Positions 45,587 to 54,548 of a stretch of 64,000 nucleotides of DNA are shown in pieces. Below the pieces are notes generated by a model. The model was not told the DNA's origin. It did not search any database and saw only the letters and a program-made list of their open reading frames with translations. Each line of letters opens with the position of its first letter. The first letter of the stretch is position 1. The stretch covers positions 115,255 through 179,254 of the forward strand of contig NZ_SMFM01000004.1 in assembly GCF_004349085.1 (NCBI RefSeq), written 5' to 3'. A program made the translations under genes and the position numbers. This stretch comes from Flavobacterium caseinilyticum. Lineage in GTDB: Bacteria > Bacteroidota > Bacteroidia > Flavobacteriales > Flavobacteriaceae.

Positions 45587-46462
45587 ATGAAGCAGTTTTT
45601 AATTTTTACGGTCAAAACCTTGTTGCTACTTTTATTACTGGCAGTAGTTCTTGATCTACTTTATATTACCGTTTATCTGCAATCTTCTGATCGAGGAAAA
45701 GTTGACTACATTTACAATTCAAAAGGACGGCATTATGATGTGGTGATTTTGGGATCTTCCAGAGCCAATAATCATTTTGTCGCACCCTTGTTTGAGAAAA
45801 AAGGACTGAAAACTTTTAATTTTGGAATGAGCGGGTCGCATTTATTTGAAGCTTCTTTGATGCTGAAGCTAATGATGGAGCGTAAGTATCATATTAAAAA
45901 TATCATATTGGAAACCGATCTGAATCTCTCTAATGAAAAGAGGGATGATGGCGTTTCTGCCAAGTTTCTCCCTTATGTTCATCAATCGAAAACCATTAGA
46001 AATCATTTTTCACAAGAAGCCGACTTTCAAAAATTATTGTTTATTCCTTTTTACAGATATGTGGCTTTTGATTCTAAAATAGGGTTTAGAGAGTTCTATA
46101 AAACAGCAACTAAGGCGCCAACGACCTATTTAGCTCATTTAGGGTATTATCCTTTAGGAAATAAAAAAGGGAAGATGAAAAATAATCTCTCTAATTTAAA
46201 ACCGCTTCATAATAAATACTATGAAGAAATTAAAGAAATTTGTAGAGCCAATAATATTAATCTGATTGCCGTGATGACGCCGATGTGCACCAATACAAAA
46301 GGAATCGATTATTTTAAGAAAGTGAGTGCTTTATATCCGGAAATACACAATTACGAGAACGCGGTGGAAGGGGATCAGTATTTTTCTTCCTGTGGGCATC
46401 TGAATGATACCGGAGCAAGATTGTTTACTGGTGTAATTATCAAAGATTTTTTTAATAAATAA
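45587..46462 (+). CDS. SGNH-fold acyl-transfer partner (DltD/AlgJ-like)
   Basis: A 291-residue protein anchored by one N-terminal helix (about 5-28), with the rest predicted periplasmic. The SGNH block I reads VVILGSSRANNHF (Ser57/58). The C-terminal block V reads CGHLNDTGARLF (His271), where the aspartate three residues before His, usual in DxxH, is Ser268. Structural context (MBOAT gene upstream) suggests it completes acylation of the polysaccharide. Without the Asp it could use another residue or be a non-hydrolytic variant. It lies 2 bases before the GT4 gene. Confidence 0.78.
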   Translation: MKQFLIFTVKTLLLLLLLAVVLDLLYITVYLQSSDRGKVDYIYNSKGRHYDVVILGSSRANNHFVAPLFEKKGLKTFNFGMSGSHLFEASLMLKLMMERKYHIKNIILETDLNLSNEKRDDGVSAKFLPYVHQSKTIRNHFSQEADFQKLLFIPFYRYVAFDSKIGFREFYKTATKAPTTYLAHLGYYPLGNKKGKMKNNLSNLKPLHNKYYEEIKEICRANNINLIAVMTPMCTNTKGIDYFKKVSALYPEIHNYENAVEGDQYFSSCGHLNDTGARLFTGVIIKDFFNK

Positions 46463-46464
46463 CC

Positions 46465-47610
46465 ATGAAAATAGCTTTTTTAACACCGGAATATCCACAT
46501 CTAAAAACAGGAAGTTCGGGAGGAATAGGTACCAGTATCAAAAATCTGGCAATGGGACTTTTGGCCGAAGGCTGTTCGGTTCGTGTTTTAGTATATGCCC
46601 AAAAAGAAGAAGGTATTTTTTATGATAACGGTATTTGTATTCAACAAATCAGAAATGTGAAATTTAAGGGATTGTCATGGTATCTCACCCGAAAAAAGCT
46701 TGAGAATATCATTAATACTTTATATGACAATAAAGAAATTGATTTGGTAGAAGCGCCGGATTGGACGGGAATTACGTCCTATGTATCTCCTAAAAAATGC
46801 CCGGTTGTGATACGATTAAATGGCTCAGACACTTATTTTTGTCATTTGGATCAGCGCCCCGTAAAATGGGTGAATCGGTTTCATGAAAAAAGAGCGTTGA
46901 AAAATGCTGATGGGTTGCTTTCTGTGAGTCAGTTTACCGCCGATACCACAAATGAGGTATTTCATTTGGATAAAAAGTTCTCTATTATTCCAAATGGTAT
47001 AGAAATGGATATCTTTAGCAATAACAATTATAATATCAATAATAATAAAAACACCATACTTTATTTTGGGAGTTTAATCCGAAAGAAAGGATTATTGGAA
47101 CTGCCCTTTATTTTTAATGAGGTGGTCGCTAAAAGGCCAGAGGCGAAATTAATTCTGGTAGGGAAAGATGTTCCAGATATTATTTCGGGGCATTCTTCCA
47201 CTTGGCAGATGATGAAATGCCTCTTTTCTCCAGCTGCCCTGCTGAATGTGACTTATTTAGGAGCTGTGACGTATGATGAAATAAAAAATCAAATTAGCAG
47301 CGCGACGGTTTGTGTATTTCCTACTTTTGCGGAAGCCTTACCTGTTTCTTGGATTGAAGCCATGGCATTGGAGAAACCTATTGTAGCTTCAGATATTGGA
47401 TGGGCTCCGGAAGTGATTGATGATGGTGTCAATGGTTTTTTAGTACATCCAAAAGAGCATTTGCACTACGCTTCTAAAATTATTCAGTTGATGGAAGATG
47501 CTGATTTACAAAAAGAATTTGGTTTAGCGGCAAAAAAGAAAGTTAGCGAAAAATTCAGTATTGAGAAAGTGGCGCAACAGAGTTTAGTTTTTTATCAATC
47601 TTTAATTTAG
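46465..47610 (+). CDS. Glycosyltransferase family 4
   Basis: A 381-residue GT-B enzyme with the GT4/GT5-like opening IAFLTPEYPHLKTGSSGGIG (3-22), FSIIPNGIEMD, LYFGSLIRKKGLLELP and the E-x7-E motif FAEALPVSWIEAMA. The sequence between EAPDWTG and RLNGSDTYF is typical of capsule enzymes that work on the cytoplasmic face. Continuous with the downstream GT2 genes (6-base gap). Specificity unknown. Confidence 0.93.
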   Translation: MKIAFLTPEYPHLKTGSSGGIGTSIKNLAMGLLAEGCSVRVLVYAQKEEGIFYDNGICIQQIRNVKFKGLSWYLTRKKLENIINTLYDNKEIDLVEAPDWTGITSYVSPKKCPVVIRLNGSDTYFCHLDQRPVKWVNRFHEKRALKNADGLLSVSQFTADTTNEVFHLDKKFSIIPNGIEMDIFSNNNYNINNNKNTILYFGSLIRKKGLLELPFIFNEVVAKRPEAKLILVGKDVPDIISGHSSTWQMMKCLFSPAALLNVTYLGAVTYDEIKNQISSATVCVFPTFAEALPVSWIEAMALEKPIVASDIGWAPEVIDDGVNGFLVHPKEHLHYASKIIQLMEDADLQKEFGLAAKKKVSEKFSIEKVAQQSLVFYQSLI

Positions 47611-47616
47611 TAACTT

Positions 47617-49161
47617 TTGATTCTAGTCTATCATTTAGAGAATAAAATTACCGAAGTAGTAAGCAGGAATAATCAAGAAATTAAATTTGATTGTAAAGGT
47701 GCAATTTCGGCTGGCTTGATTAGGTTAGCGGTGGCATTTCCTGATGAAAAAATAGTTTGGTGTCATTCCGCTTACAAGCAACATCTTGCTCTTGAAAAGA
47801 TAGAAGCTCTTCTTCATCACAATAAGATGATGCTCTCGTTTCGACCGAAATCAAATAATTTTTTTGATAATTCCATCGGATATGTAGAGGAGTCTTTATT
47901 TATAAACATCAATAAAAAAGTGTCGTATCCTACGTGGCAAATGAGTAGTTATGTTGGGGTTATTCATACTTCTGTTTTGAATGCGGTAAGTGATAGAATA
48001 GTTTGTGACCCTGATTTTGATTATTATTTGAGTTCACTGGCTAAGTTATGTATGCCATTGGGATTGTTGTGCTATTCCGAACCACAGCTTTTGAAGTCGG
48101 TAGAAATAATCGATTCGCCTGCTACAGCATCCAGCTTTACACTTTTTCGTTTCGTGAAGCAACATTATAAAACAAGATGGGTGTTTTTGTTAGCGTTTAA
48201 TTTGCTTTTATATGAGCGTAAAATTTTGTTTTATCCTTTTATTTCCGCACTTTTTACTAAAAGAAGATTTAACAATAATATAAATATAGATGAAATTGTT
48301 GTTAATTCATCAAGAGTAATTACAGATAAAGGAACTATAGATGTCATAATTCCAACAATTGGAAGGAAAAAATATTTGTATAATGTGTTAAAAGATTTTT
48401 CAAAGCAAAGTCTTTTACCTGAGAAGATTATTATAGTGGAACAAAATCCAGAACCATTCAGTAAAAGTGAATTGGATTATATAGAAACAGAAAAGTGGCC
48501 ATTTGAAATACATCATATTTTCACGCATCAGGCAGGAGTTTGCAATGCCAGAAATTTGGCTTTGAGTCAAACTATAAGTGAATGGGTTTTTTTAGCAGAT
48601 GATGATAATCGATTTGACGCTGATTTACTAAAAGAGGTTTTTCAAAAAATAAAAAAATATGGTTGCAAGGTAGTTACAACATATTATCCTCAAATAGGAG
48701 AGAGAAAATCACACCACAAAGTAATACAGTGGCCTACTTTTGGTGCTGGTAATAGTTTTTTAAAAAAAACTATTTTACAGCATGTAAAGTTCAACATGGC
48801 TTTAGAATTTGGTTATGGTGAAGACAGTGATTTTGGGATGCAATTGCGAAATCAAGGAAACGATGTTTTATTTTTGCCAGAACCTTCAATATTGCATTTA
48901 AAAGCGCCAGTTGGAGGGTTTAGAACGAAACCAATAATGCGTTGGCATAATGAAAAGATTCAACCAAAGCCTTCCCCTACAGTGATGCTGTATTTGATTA
49001 CGCATAACACAAAACAACAAAACTTAGGGTATAAAACTGTTTTGTTTTTTAAGTATTATAAGTATCAAAAGAGTAGAAATCCTTTTCAATATTTCAAGGT
49101 TTTTAATAAACAGTGGAAACAAAGTGTCTATTGGGCTAATCAATTAAAAATAGATTCATGA
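47617..49161 (+). CDS. Two-part protein: unknown N-terminal domain plus glycosyltransferase family 2
   Basis: A 514-residue protein read from a TTG at 47617; no ATG occurs before codon 71 and the N-terminal sequence is well formed. Residues 1 to about 235 are an unrecognised domain (ISAGLIRLAVAFPDEKIVWC is its clearest block) ending in a hydrophobic segment near 188-212. The GT2 part starts at IDVIIPTIGRKKYLYNVLKD (241-260), with IIVEQN, the metal motif LADDDNRFDADLL and GYGEDSDFGMQLRNQG. The fusion, or the use of the N-terminal part as an independent GT-like module, is unusual. It overlaps the next GT2 gene by 4 bases. Confidence 0.82.
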   Translation: MILVYHLENKITEVVSRNNQEIKFDCKGAISAGLIRLAVAFPDEKIVWCHSAYKQHLALEKIEALLHHNKMMLSFRPKSNNFFDNSIGYVEESLFININKKVSYPTWQMSSYVGVIHTSVLNAVSDRIVCDPDFDYYLSSLAKLCMPLGLLCYSEPQLLKSVEIIDSPATASSFTLFRFVKQHYKTRWVFLLAFNLLLYERKILFYPFISALFTKRRFNNNINIDEIVVNSSRVITDKGTIDVIIPTIGRKKYLYNVLKDFSKQSLLPEKIIIVEQNPEPFSKSELDYIETEKWPFEIHHIFTHQAGVCNARNLALSQTISEWVFLADDDNRFDADLLKEVFQKIKKYGCKVVTTYYPQIGERKSHHKVIQWPTFGAGNSFLKKTILQHVKFNMALEFGYGEDSDFGMQLRNQGNDVLFLPEPSILHLKAPVGGFRTKPIMRWHNEKIQPKPSPTVMLYLITHNTKQQNLGYKTVLFFKYYKYQKSRNPFQYFKVFNKQWKQSVYWANQLKIDS

Positions 49162-50153
49162 AATCATCCCTAGTTATTTGTACCTATATGCGTCCCCAAT
49201 CGTTGCAGCAATTGTTGCAATCGGTTCAGTTGCAAACTTTATATCCGGATGAAATATTAATTGTTGACGGATCCGTAGAGCAGGAAACGAAGCGGATGAT
49301 CGCTCAAAAGAACATTGTGAACCTGCGGTATTTTTTAGTTTCTGAAGCCTTTCGCGGGTTAACTAAGCAAAGAAATTTTGGATTAAATCAAGTGAATCCT
49401 ACCAGTGAGATTGTCGCTTTTTTGGATGATGATACTGAATTGATGCCAAATTATTTCGAAGAATTAATAAAAACGTTTGCAGAAAATCCCGAAATTTCTG
49501 GTGTTGGAGGCGTTGCGATCAACGAAAATAATTGGACATTGGCAGAACCCAATAAAAAATATAACCCGAAGCGGTATTTTCAGTTGGAGGGATTTGTGTA
49601 TAAAGAAGGCCAGCGAAATGTAGTACGTAATTATTTGGGGCTACAGTCGAATCTTGGTCCAGGAAGAATGCCTGATTATTCACATGGTAAAACCTGTGGA
49701 TTTCCTTTAAATGGTAAAACCTATGAAGCAGATTTGCTGATTGGTATGTCATTCGCTTTTCGCAGAAATGTATTTGATTCAATGAGATTCTCTACTTATT
49801 TTGAAGGCTATGGACTATATGAAGATGCTGATTTCAGTATCAGGGCATTGCAATTTGGCAAAAATGTAATCAATACAAAAGTGCATTTAAATCACTTTCA
49901 CCATCCATCCGGCAGGCCTAACCATTATAAATACGGGAAAATGGTCGTACGAAATGGGTGGTATGTCTGGCGAACCAGAAACCCCACCCCTTTATTAAAT
50001 GCAAAACTGAAGTGGCATGCGATAACGCTGCTGCTGACTGCTGTCCGATTTAGTAATATATTTACAACTAAAAAAAGAAAGGAAGCATTTCTGGAGGCGA
50101 TAGGAAGATCTGCCGGATGGTGGAGCTTATGGCTTAATCAACCTGAAAAATAA
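49158..50153 (+). CDS. Glycosyltransferase family 2
   Basis: A 331-residue GT-A enzyme: SLVICTYMRPQSLQQLLQSV (4-23), IVDGSVEQET, the metal motif AFLDDDTELMPNYFE and GYGLYEDADFSIRALQFG. AEGGVAIN-like GVGGVAINENN precedes the acceptor side. Its ATG overlaps the upstream stop (ATGA), showing tight coupling with the two-part GT2 gene. Specificity unknown. Confidence 0.93.
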   Translation: MKSSLVICTYMRPQSLQQLLQSVQLQTLYPDEILIVDGSVEQETKRMIAQKNIVNLRYFLVSEAFRGLTKQRNFGLNQVNPTSEIVAFLDDDTELMPNYFEELIKTFAENPEISGVGGVAINENNWTLAEPNKKYNPKRYFQLEGFVYKEGQRNVVRNYLGLQSNLGPGRMPDYSHGKTCGFPLNGKTYEADLLIGMSFAFRRNVFDSMRFSTYFEGYGLYEDADFSIRALQFGKNVINTKVHLNHFHHPSGRPNHYKYGKMVVRNGWYVWRTRNPTPLLNAKLKWHAITLLLTAVRFSNIFTTKKRKEAFLEAIGRSAGWWSLWLNQPEK

Positions 50154-50175
50154 TTTTTTAAAATAATTTTTAAAT

Positions 50176-51312
50176 ATGACTTTCGTTATCGTAACCCATG
50201 TTCCTCACAGTATACAGCAAGACAGGTATTTTGCTTATTCGCCCTACGTACGGGAAATGAATATATGGGGAAAATATGTCGATGAATTGATTGTTGTGGC
50301 GCCTGTTAATAAAATTTCAAAAACTGCTATTGATAGTCATTATCATCATGAAAGCATTGAGTTTGTTGTCATTGAAAACTTTAACGTTATCAGTTTTAAA
50401 TCTTCAATGGCAGCTATTTTAAAAATACCGAAAATCAGTTGGCAGATATTTAAAGCGATGCAAAAAGCCGATCACATTCACCTGAGATGTCCGGGAAACA
50501 TAGGATTGCTGGGATGTTTTATTCAGATACTCTTTCCTTATACACCGAAAACGGCTAAATATGCCGGTAATTGGGATCCTCAGTCAAAACAGCCGTGGAG
50601 CTATCGGCTGCAGAAGTGGATTTTAAGTAATACTTTTTTAACAAGAAGCATGCAGATGTTGGTGTATGGGGAATGGGAGAACAGTTCAAAAAACATAACG
50701 CAATTTTTTACCGCAACGTATTCGGAGTCGGAGAAACTGCCGTTGACAGTTAAAAATATAAAAGGAAAGATCCAGTTTGTCTTTGTGGGGACTTTAGTGG
50801 TGGGCAAGAATCCATTATATGCCATTCAACTCGTCGAGAATTTGTCGAACAAGGGATATAATGTTCATCTGGATTTGTTTGGTGAGGGGGAACAGCGATC
50901 TCTTTTAGAAGAATATATTCAGCAGAACGTTTTAGAAAAAATTATAACTTTGAACGGAAATCAGGCGCCGGAGCGTGTAAAAGAAGCGTATCGAAACAGT
51001 CATTTTGTAGTGTTGCCTTCTAAGAGTGAGGGCTGGCCCAAAGCCATCGCCGAGGGAATGTTTTGGGGTTGTGTTCCGTTGGCAACGGCGGTTTCCTGCG
51101 TTCCCTTTATGTTAGATTATGGAAAACGCGGAATCTTGCTGGAGATGAAATTAGAAAAAGATGTCGCAGAATTGGAATCGCTGCTGGGAAATCAGTCGGA
51201 TTTTGACAACATGCGCAGAAAAGCAGCAGACTGGTCGAGAAACTACACCTTGGATTTCTTTGAACAGGAAATTAAAGGCTTGCTGCGTCAAAAAAAACAA
51301 ATCGAGCAATGA
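50176..51312 (+). CDS. Glycosyltransferase family 4
   Basis: A 378-residue GT-B enzyme. VIVTHVPHSIQQDRYFAYSP marks the acceptor domain start; HLRCPGNIGLLG, FVGTLVVGKNPLYAIQL, LNGNQAPERVKEAYRNSHF and the E-x7-E motif SEGWPKAIAEGM mark the donor domain. The four-base ATGA overlap with the next gene (51309) shows co-translation. Typical colanic/capsule-type enzyme; substrate unknown. Confidence 0.93.
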   Translation: MTFVIVTHVPHSIQQDRYFAYSPYVREMNIWGKYVDELIVVAPVNKISKTAIDSHYHHESIEFVVIENFNVISFKSSMAAILKIPKISWQIFKAMQKADHIHLRCPGNIGLLGCFIQILFPYTPKTAKYAGNWDPQSKQPWSYRLQKWILSNTFLTRSMQMLVYGEWENSSKNITQFFTATYSESEKLPLTVKNIKGKIQFVFVGTLVVGKNPLYAIQLVENLSNKGYNVHLDLFGEGEQRSLLEEYIQQNVLEKIITLNGNQAPERVKEAYRNSHFVVLPSKSEGWPKAIAEGMFWGCVPLATAVSCVPFMLDYGKRGILLEMKLEKDVAELESLLGNQSDFDNMRRKAADWSRNYTLDFFEQEIKGLLRQKKQIEQ

Positions 51313-52319
51313 AAAGATTGTGTTTGTTAGGATTCGTCTTCTTTAGTGTGGCGTTTTTGGCTATAATCAACCACAGAACTCCTTTTCTACAACCCGAAGG
51401 TGGGCCGTGGTCTTTAGGATTTGGAGCATCTCAACAATATCCGGAGAAGATTGATCCGGTCAAAAACGCTATTTATTCGATAGAAGCGCTGAAAGCCCAA
51501 AATGACAGTACTGTTTTTCTGGCAGATCCTTTTTTTATCAAAGAAAAGGACAGCTTTTATCTGTTTTTTGAACATAAAAAAAATAAATCCAATGCGGATA
51601 TTGGTTTGTTCACTTCTGGAGATGGGAAAGAATACCAGTACCGCGGAACCGTATTAAGCCAGCCATTTCATTTGTCGTATCCGCAGGTTTTTAAATATAA
51701 GAATGAATTTTATATGGTGCCGGAGAGCAAGCAGGCCAGCGTGATCTTGTTGTATAAAGCGCAGCGGTTCCCTTTTGACTGGAAAATATGTGATACGTTG
51801 ATTAGTGATGTTCAGCTTGTGGATCCTTCGATATATCTTTCGGATTCGCTTAATATTATTGTTGCCACAGATTATCAAAAAAACATGTACATGTACGAAG
51901 CGGATTCTTTATTCGGCGAATGGAAATTGCATCAAAAACCTATTGCTTTAATAGGGACCGAGGCAAGAGCCGGTGGGCGTTTTTTTGCCGATGAAAAAGG
52001 ACTGCTTTTGCCGGTGCAAAATTGTACAAAAGGGTATGGGTATGGGCTATCTTTGTACCGTTTTTCGTTTAAAGACGGAAGTTACAGTACAAAGAGAGAG
52101 AAGCCGTTATTTTTGACGGCAAATGAAACGGTAAAAGAATTTAATGCGGGCATGCATCACTTAGACATACAGCGTATCAGTGTCAATCAATACTACTATA
52201 TATATGACGGGAATCAATTGGCTAGTAGTAACAAGACGTTAAATATCAGGGGACCGCTGAAATGGACTTATTTAGATTTAAAAAACTGGATTTTAAAAAA
52301 ATGCGAATACTTCAATTAA
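51309..52319 (+). CDS. GINT1-N-terminal-like beta-propeller protein, membrane anchored
   Basis: A 336-residue protein with one N-terminal hydrophobic anchor (about 3-20). The rest is beta-rich and resembles the five-bladed propeller domain found N-terminally in plant glucosamine inositolphosphorylceramide transferases and in bacterial sugar-modifying proteins. Diagnostic blocks are FLADPFFIKEKDSFYLFFEH, FHLSYPQVF, FYMVPESKQAS, VDPSIYL and ARAGGRFF. In bacterial loci such domains often join formyl- or glycosyl-transfer enzymes; here it stands alone, so catalysis is uncertain. Its last 19 bases overlap the remnant 5' end of the duplicated GT4 gene, which shows that the original operon ran straight into that gene. 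Confidence 0.75.
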   Translation: MKRLCLLGFVFFSVAFLAIINHRTPFLQPEGGPWSLGFGASQQYPEKIDPVKNAIYSIEALKAQNDSTVFLADPFFIKEKDSFYLFFEHKKNKSNADIGLFTSGDGKEYQYRGTVLSQPFHLSYPQVFKYKNEFYMVPESKQASVILLYKAQRFPFDWKICDTLISDVQLVDPSIYLSDSLNIIVATDYQKNMYMYEADSLFGEWKLHQKPIALIGTEARAGGRFFADEKGLLLPVQNCTKGYGYGLSLYRFSFKDGSYSTKREKPLFLTANETVKEFNAGMHHLDIQRISVNQYYYIYDGNQLASSNKTLNIRGPLKWTYLDLKNWILKKCEYFN

Positions 52320-52348
52320 TAGACAGTTTAGAATCCGGTGGGGCGGGG
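52301..52348 (+). pseudogene. Truncated 5' end of a GT4 gene (duplicate of 55825-55872)
   Basis: The first 48 bases of the GT4 gene at 55825 are repeated here, with mismatches at the 36th, 39th and 47th positions, all but the last synonymous. After GGGGCGGGG the sequence diverges into AT-rich DNA. This is the original junction of the operon, left behind when the opposite-strand cassette was acquired. Confidence 0.85.
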
Positions 52349-52561
52349 AAAATAAGTATCAGAAAACTTGCTTTGATGAAAAATACATTTTTTAATGTTC
52401 AATTTTCATAAAAAAGGATATCTGGATATTTATCAATTAGTTATTTTTAAAAAAAGGAATCCCTTTTCATTCGAAAAGAAATTAGTCCTCAATCTGGTCA
52501 AAATCCTACACTATAAATATTTTTAAAAATGAAATGAAAATAATATTTACAAATTAGTTTT

Positions 52562-53197
52562 TTATTGCGAGCCGTGTTTTTCTGCTAAAATGATTGTCCA
52601 AGGCAGAGGTGATTCAATAGCGACTACCCTCCCATATTCTTTTTCAATCAGCTTTATTATAGATTTTTTTGACCAATGATTTAAATGTCCCGGGGTGTTG
52701 CCAAAATCTTTTAAATATTTAAATCTACACATATTTAAAAAACGCCAAAGAGGTTCTCGCGGGACACCCAAAATGAGGTATTTTTTAGAAACTCTTTTTA
52801 ATTCTGCAAGTGCTAATTCTGGATAATCTAAGTGTTCTAAAACTTCTAAGAGAAAAACTAAATCAATTCTGTTATTTTCATAGTTTAATTCATAAATGCT
52901 TTCTTGAAAAATAGTTAGATTAGGATTGTTTTTTTGTGCAAGAGGTAGTAAGTTTTCTACATATTCTGAAGCGGTCAAATTAGTTATTAATTTGTTGAGT
53001 TTCATTGTTGATCTTCCTTCTCCACAGCCTATTTCATGTGCAGAATTAATTGTTGTAATTTTGTTTAATAGTTTTTCAACCGATTTAAAATAATTTTTAA
53101 CCAAAAATTTAGATATGAAGTTAGTGTCTTCATATTTACCTGAAAAATTTTCTTTCTCCGGCGTGGCTTTTAATTTGGTGTAATCAACTTTTTTCAT
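52562..53197 (-). CDS. Class I SAM methyltransferase
   Basis: A 211-residue enzyme, the last gene of the minus-strand cassette. Motif I is SAHEIGCGEGRSTMKL, followed by LTASEYV, a LVFLLEVLEHLDYPELALAEL stretch (UbiE/COQ5-like region) and LILGVPREPLWRFL. Function is probably methylation of a lipid-linked or polysaccharide sugar, or a small lipid intermediate. AT-rich throughout. Confidence 0.85.
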   Translation of the reverse strand: MKKVDYTKLKATPEKENFSGKYEDTNFISKFLVKNYFKSVEKLLNKITTINSAHEIGCGEGRSTMKLNKLITNLTASEYVENLLPLAQKNNPNLTIFQESIYELNYENNRIDLVFLLEVLEHLDYPELALAELKRVSKKYLILGVPREPLWRFLNMCRFKYLKDFGNTPGHLNHWSKKSIIKLIEKEYGRVVAIESPLPWTIILAEKHGSQ

Positions 53198-53216
53198 TGT
53201 AAATTAGATTTTTTAT

Positions 53217-53603
53217 TTAATTGTATACATAATATTTTGATACAATAAATCGTAGAGGCATTAGAATTAATATTGTTATAAAAGTTGATACTATGTAATC
53301 TAATTTTAAATATATACCTAAATTATATAATAAATTTGCAACTAGATAAAATATAGCTAAGAAAATACAAAATTTAATTAGTTTGTTTTTTTTATGGCGG
53401 GTCTTAAATAAAAGTTTTAATTGAATAAAATAAAGTAATAAATACCAAATCCCATAGGCAACCATGAATGCAATTGATTTATCAATTTTAAAAATGGTGA
53501 CCATTAAATATAAAGATGAAAATACATATCCATATCCTATAATACTTATTAGTATGTAACGTATTATTTGAGACCGGAATTCTTTATTTTTCAGGATTTT
53601 CAA
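53217..53603 (-). CDS. GtrA-family membrane protein
   Basis: A 128-residue protein with four hydrophobic helices of the GtrA type (IIRYILISIIGYGYVFSSLY; IAFMVAYGIWYLLLYF; FCIFLAIFYLVANLLYNLG; FITILILMPLRFIVSKYYVY). In gtr serotype-conversion cassettes, GtrA is thought to flip undecaprenyl-phosphate-linked sugar across the inner membrane. It overlaps the upstream GT2 gene by 20 bases on the same strand, so the two are coupled, the usual gtrB-gtrA relation in reverse order. Confidence 0.9.
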   Translation of the reverse strand: MKILKNKEFRSQIIRYILISIIGYGYVFSSLYLMVTIFKIDKSIAFMVAYGIWYLLLYFIQLKLLFKTRHKKNKLIKFCIFLAIFYLVANLLYNLGIYLKLDYIVSTFITILILMPLRFIVSKYYVYN

Positions 53604-54546
53604 AGTGTGTCTTTTTTAAAAAATATAATATTTTTTCTTGATTTTTTCGGATCCTTCCGAGCATATCAGCCATAAAAGCAAAAATGGTGACAATAGCACT
53701 CATTCCTAAAAGAGATAACCCAATGATACCAAAACTTTTATAAGGAGTAATAGTATCGTATATCACCCAATGGGTTAGGGCCCATCCACCGAAAATCACT
53801 GCGATTACAAAGGTAAAAAATGCTATTCCCAGAAAAAACTGTAAAGGTTTGTAGTCTTTTAGTGATTTGAAGATTATGGATGAGGTTTTGAAACCATATG
53901 TAAATAAATTATTTGCAATTCTTGAAACCCGGTCTTCGAAGTATTTTACGTCTACTGGAATTTGCTCCACTTTAAAGCCTTTATCTAATAAGTCTAAAAT
54001 AGTTTCATGTGTATACGTAAAGCTACCATGCAAATTTAAACTTAATAAAGTGTCATTAGAATAAGCTCTAAATCCACAAGAAGCATCATGAATTTTGGTC
54101 TTACTTACGAAACTCACAATTTTATTTACTTTTTTGTTTCCCCAAAATTTTATTTTAGGCATGTTATTTGGTTTTCCGTTTGAGAAACGAATTCCAATAC
54201 AAAAATCAGCCTGGTTGTTTACAATTGGTGCCAGCATTTGCGGAATTTGATTAACATCAAATTGACCATCGGCATCTATGCTAACCAGTATGTCTGTTTT
54301 TTTTTGTAAAGCATAGTTAATAGCGGTTTGAAAAGCATCTCCAACCCCTTTATTTTTGTTATGGCTCAAAACTGTTGCGCCTCCTTTTTTTGCTTCGGAA
54401 ACGGTTTGATCGGAACTACCATCATTAACTACTAAAATCTCAATCATATAAAAACCATCAATTGTTTTGGGGATGGAATTAATGACCTTTAATATCGTTT
54501 CCCCCTCATTTAGAGCGGGCATATAAATAATTAATTTTTGCAACAT
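53584..54546 (-). CDS. DPM1/GtrB-like polyprenyl-phosphate glycosyltransferase (GT2)
   Basis: A 320-residue GT2 enzyme. The catalytic part has IYMPALNEGETILKVINSIP, VVNDGSSDQTVSEA, NKGVGDAFQTAI, VSIDADGQFDVNQIP and DASCGFRAYSND. Two to three hydrophobic helices close the protein (about 235-300). Such enzymes load a sugar onto undecaprenyl phosphate at the inner face of the membrane (GtrB/dolichol-phosphate-mannose synthase class). The neighbouring GtrA and GT-C proteins would flip and transfer it. Sugar unknown. Confidence 0.9.
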   Translation of the reverse strand: MLQKLIIYMPALNEGETILKVINSIPKTIDGFYMIEILVVNDGSSDQTVSEAKKGGATVLSHNKNKGVGDAFQTAINYALQKKTDILVSIDADGQFDVNQIPQMLAPIVNNQADFCIGIRFSNGKPNNMPKIKFWGNKKVNKIVSFVSKTKIHDASCGFRAYSNDTLLSLNLHGSFTYTHETILDLLDKGFKVEQIPVDVKYFEDRVSRIANNLFTYGFKTSSIIFKSLKDYKPLQFFLGIAFFTFVIAVIFGGWALTHWVIYDTITPYKSFGIIGLSLLGMSAIVTIFAFMADMLGRIRKNQEKILYFLKKTHFENPEK

Positions 54547-54548
54547 GC

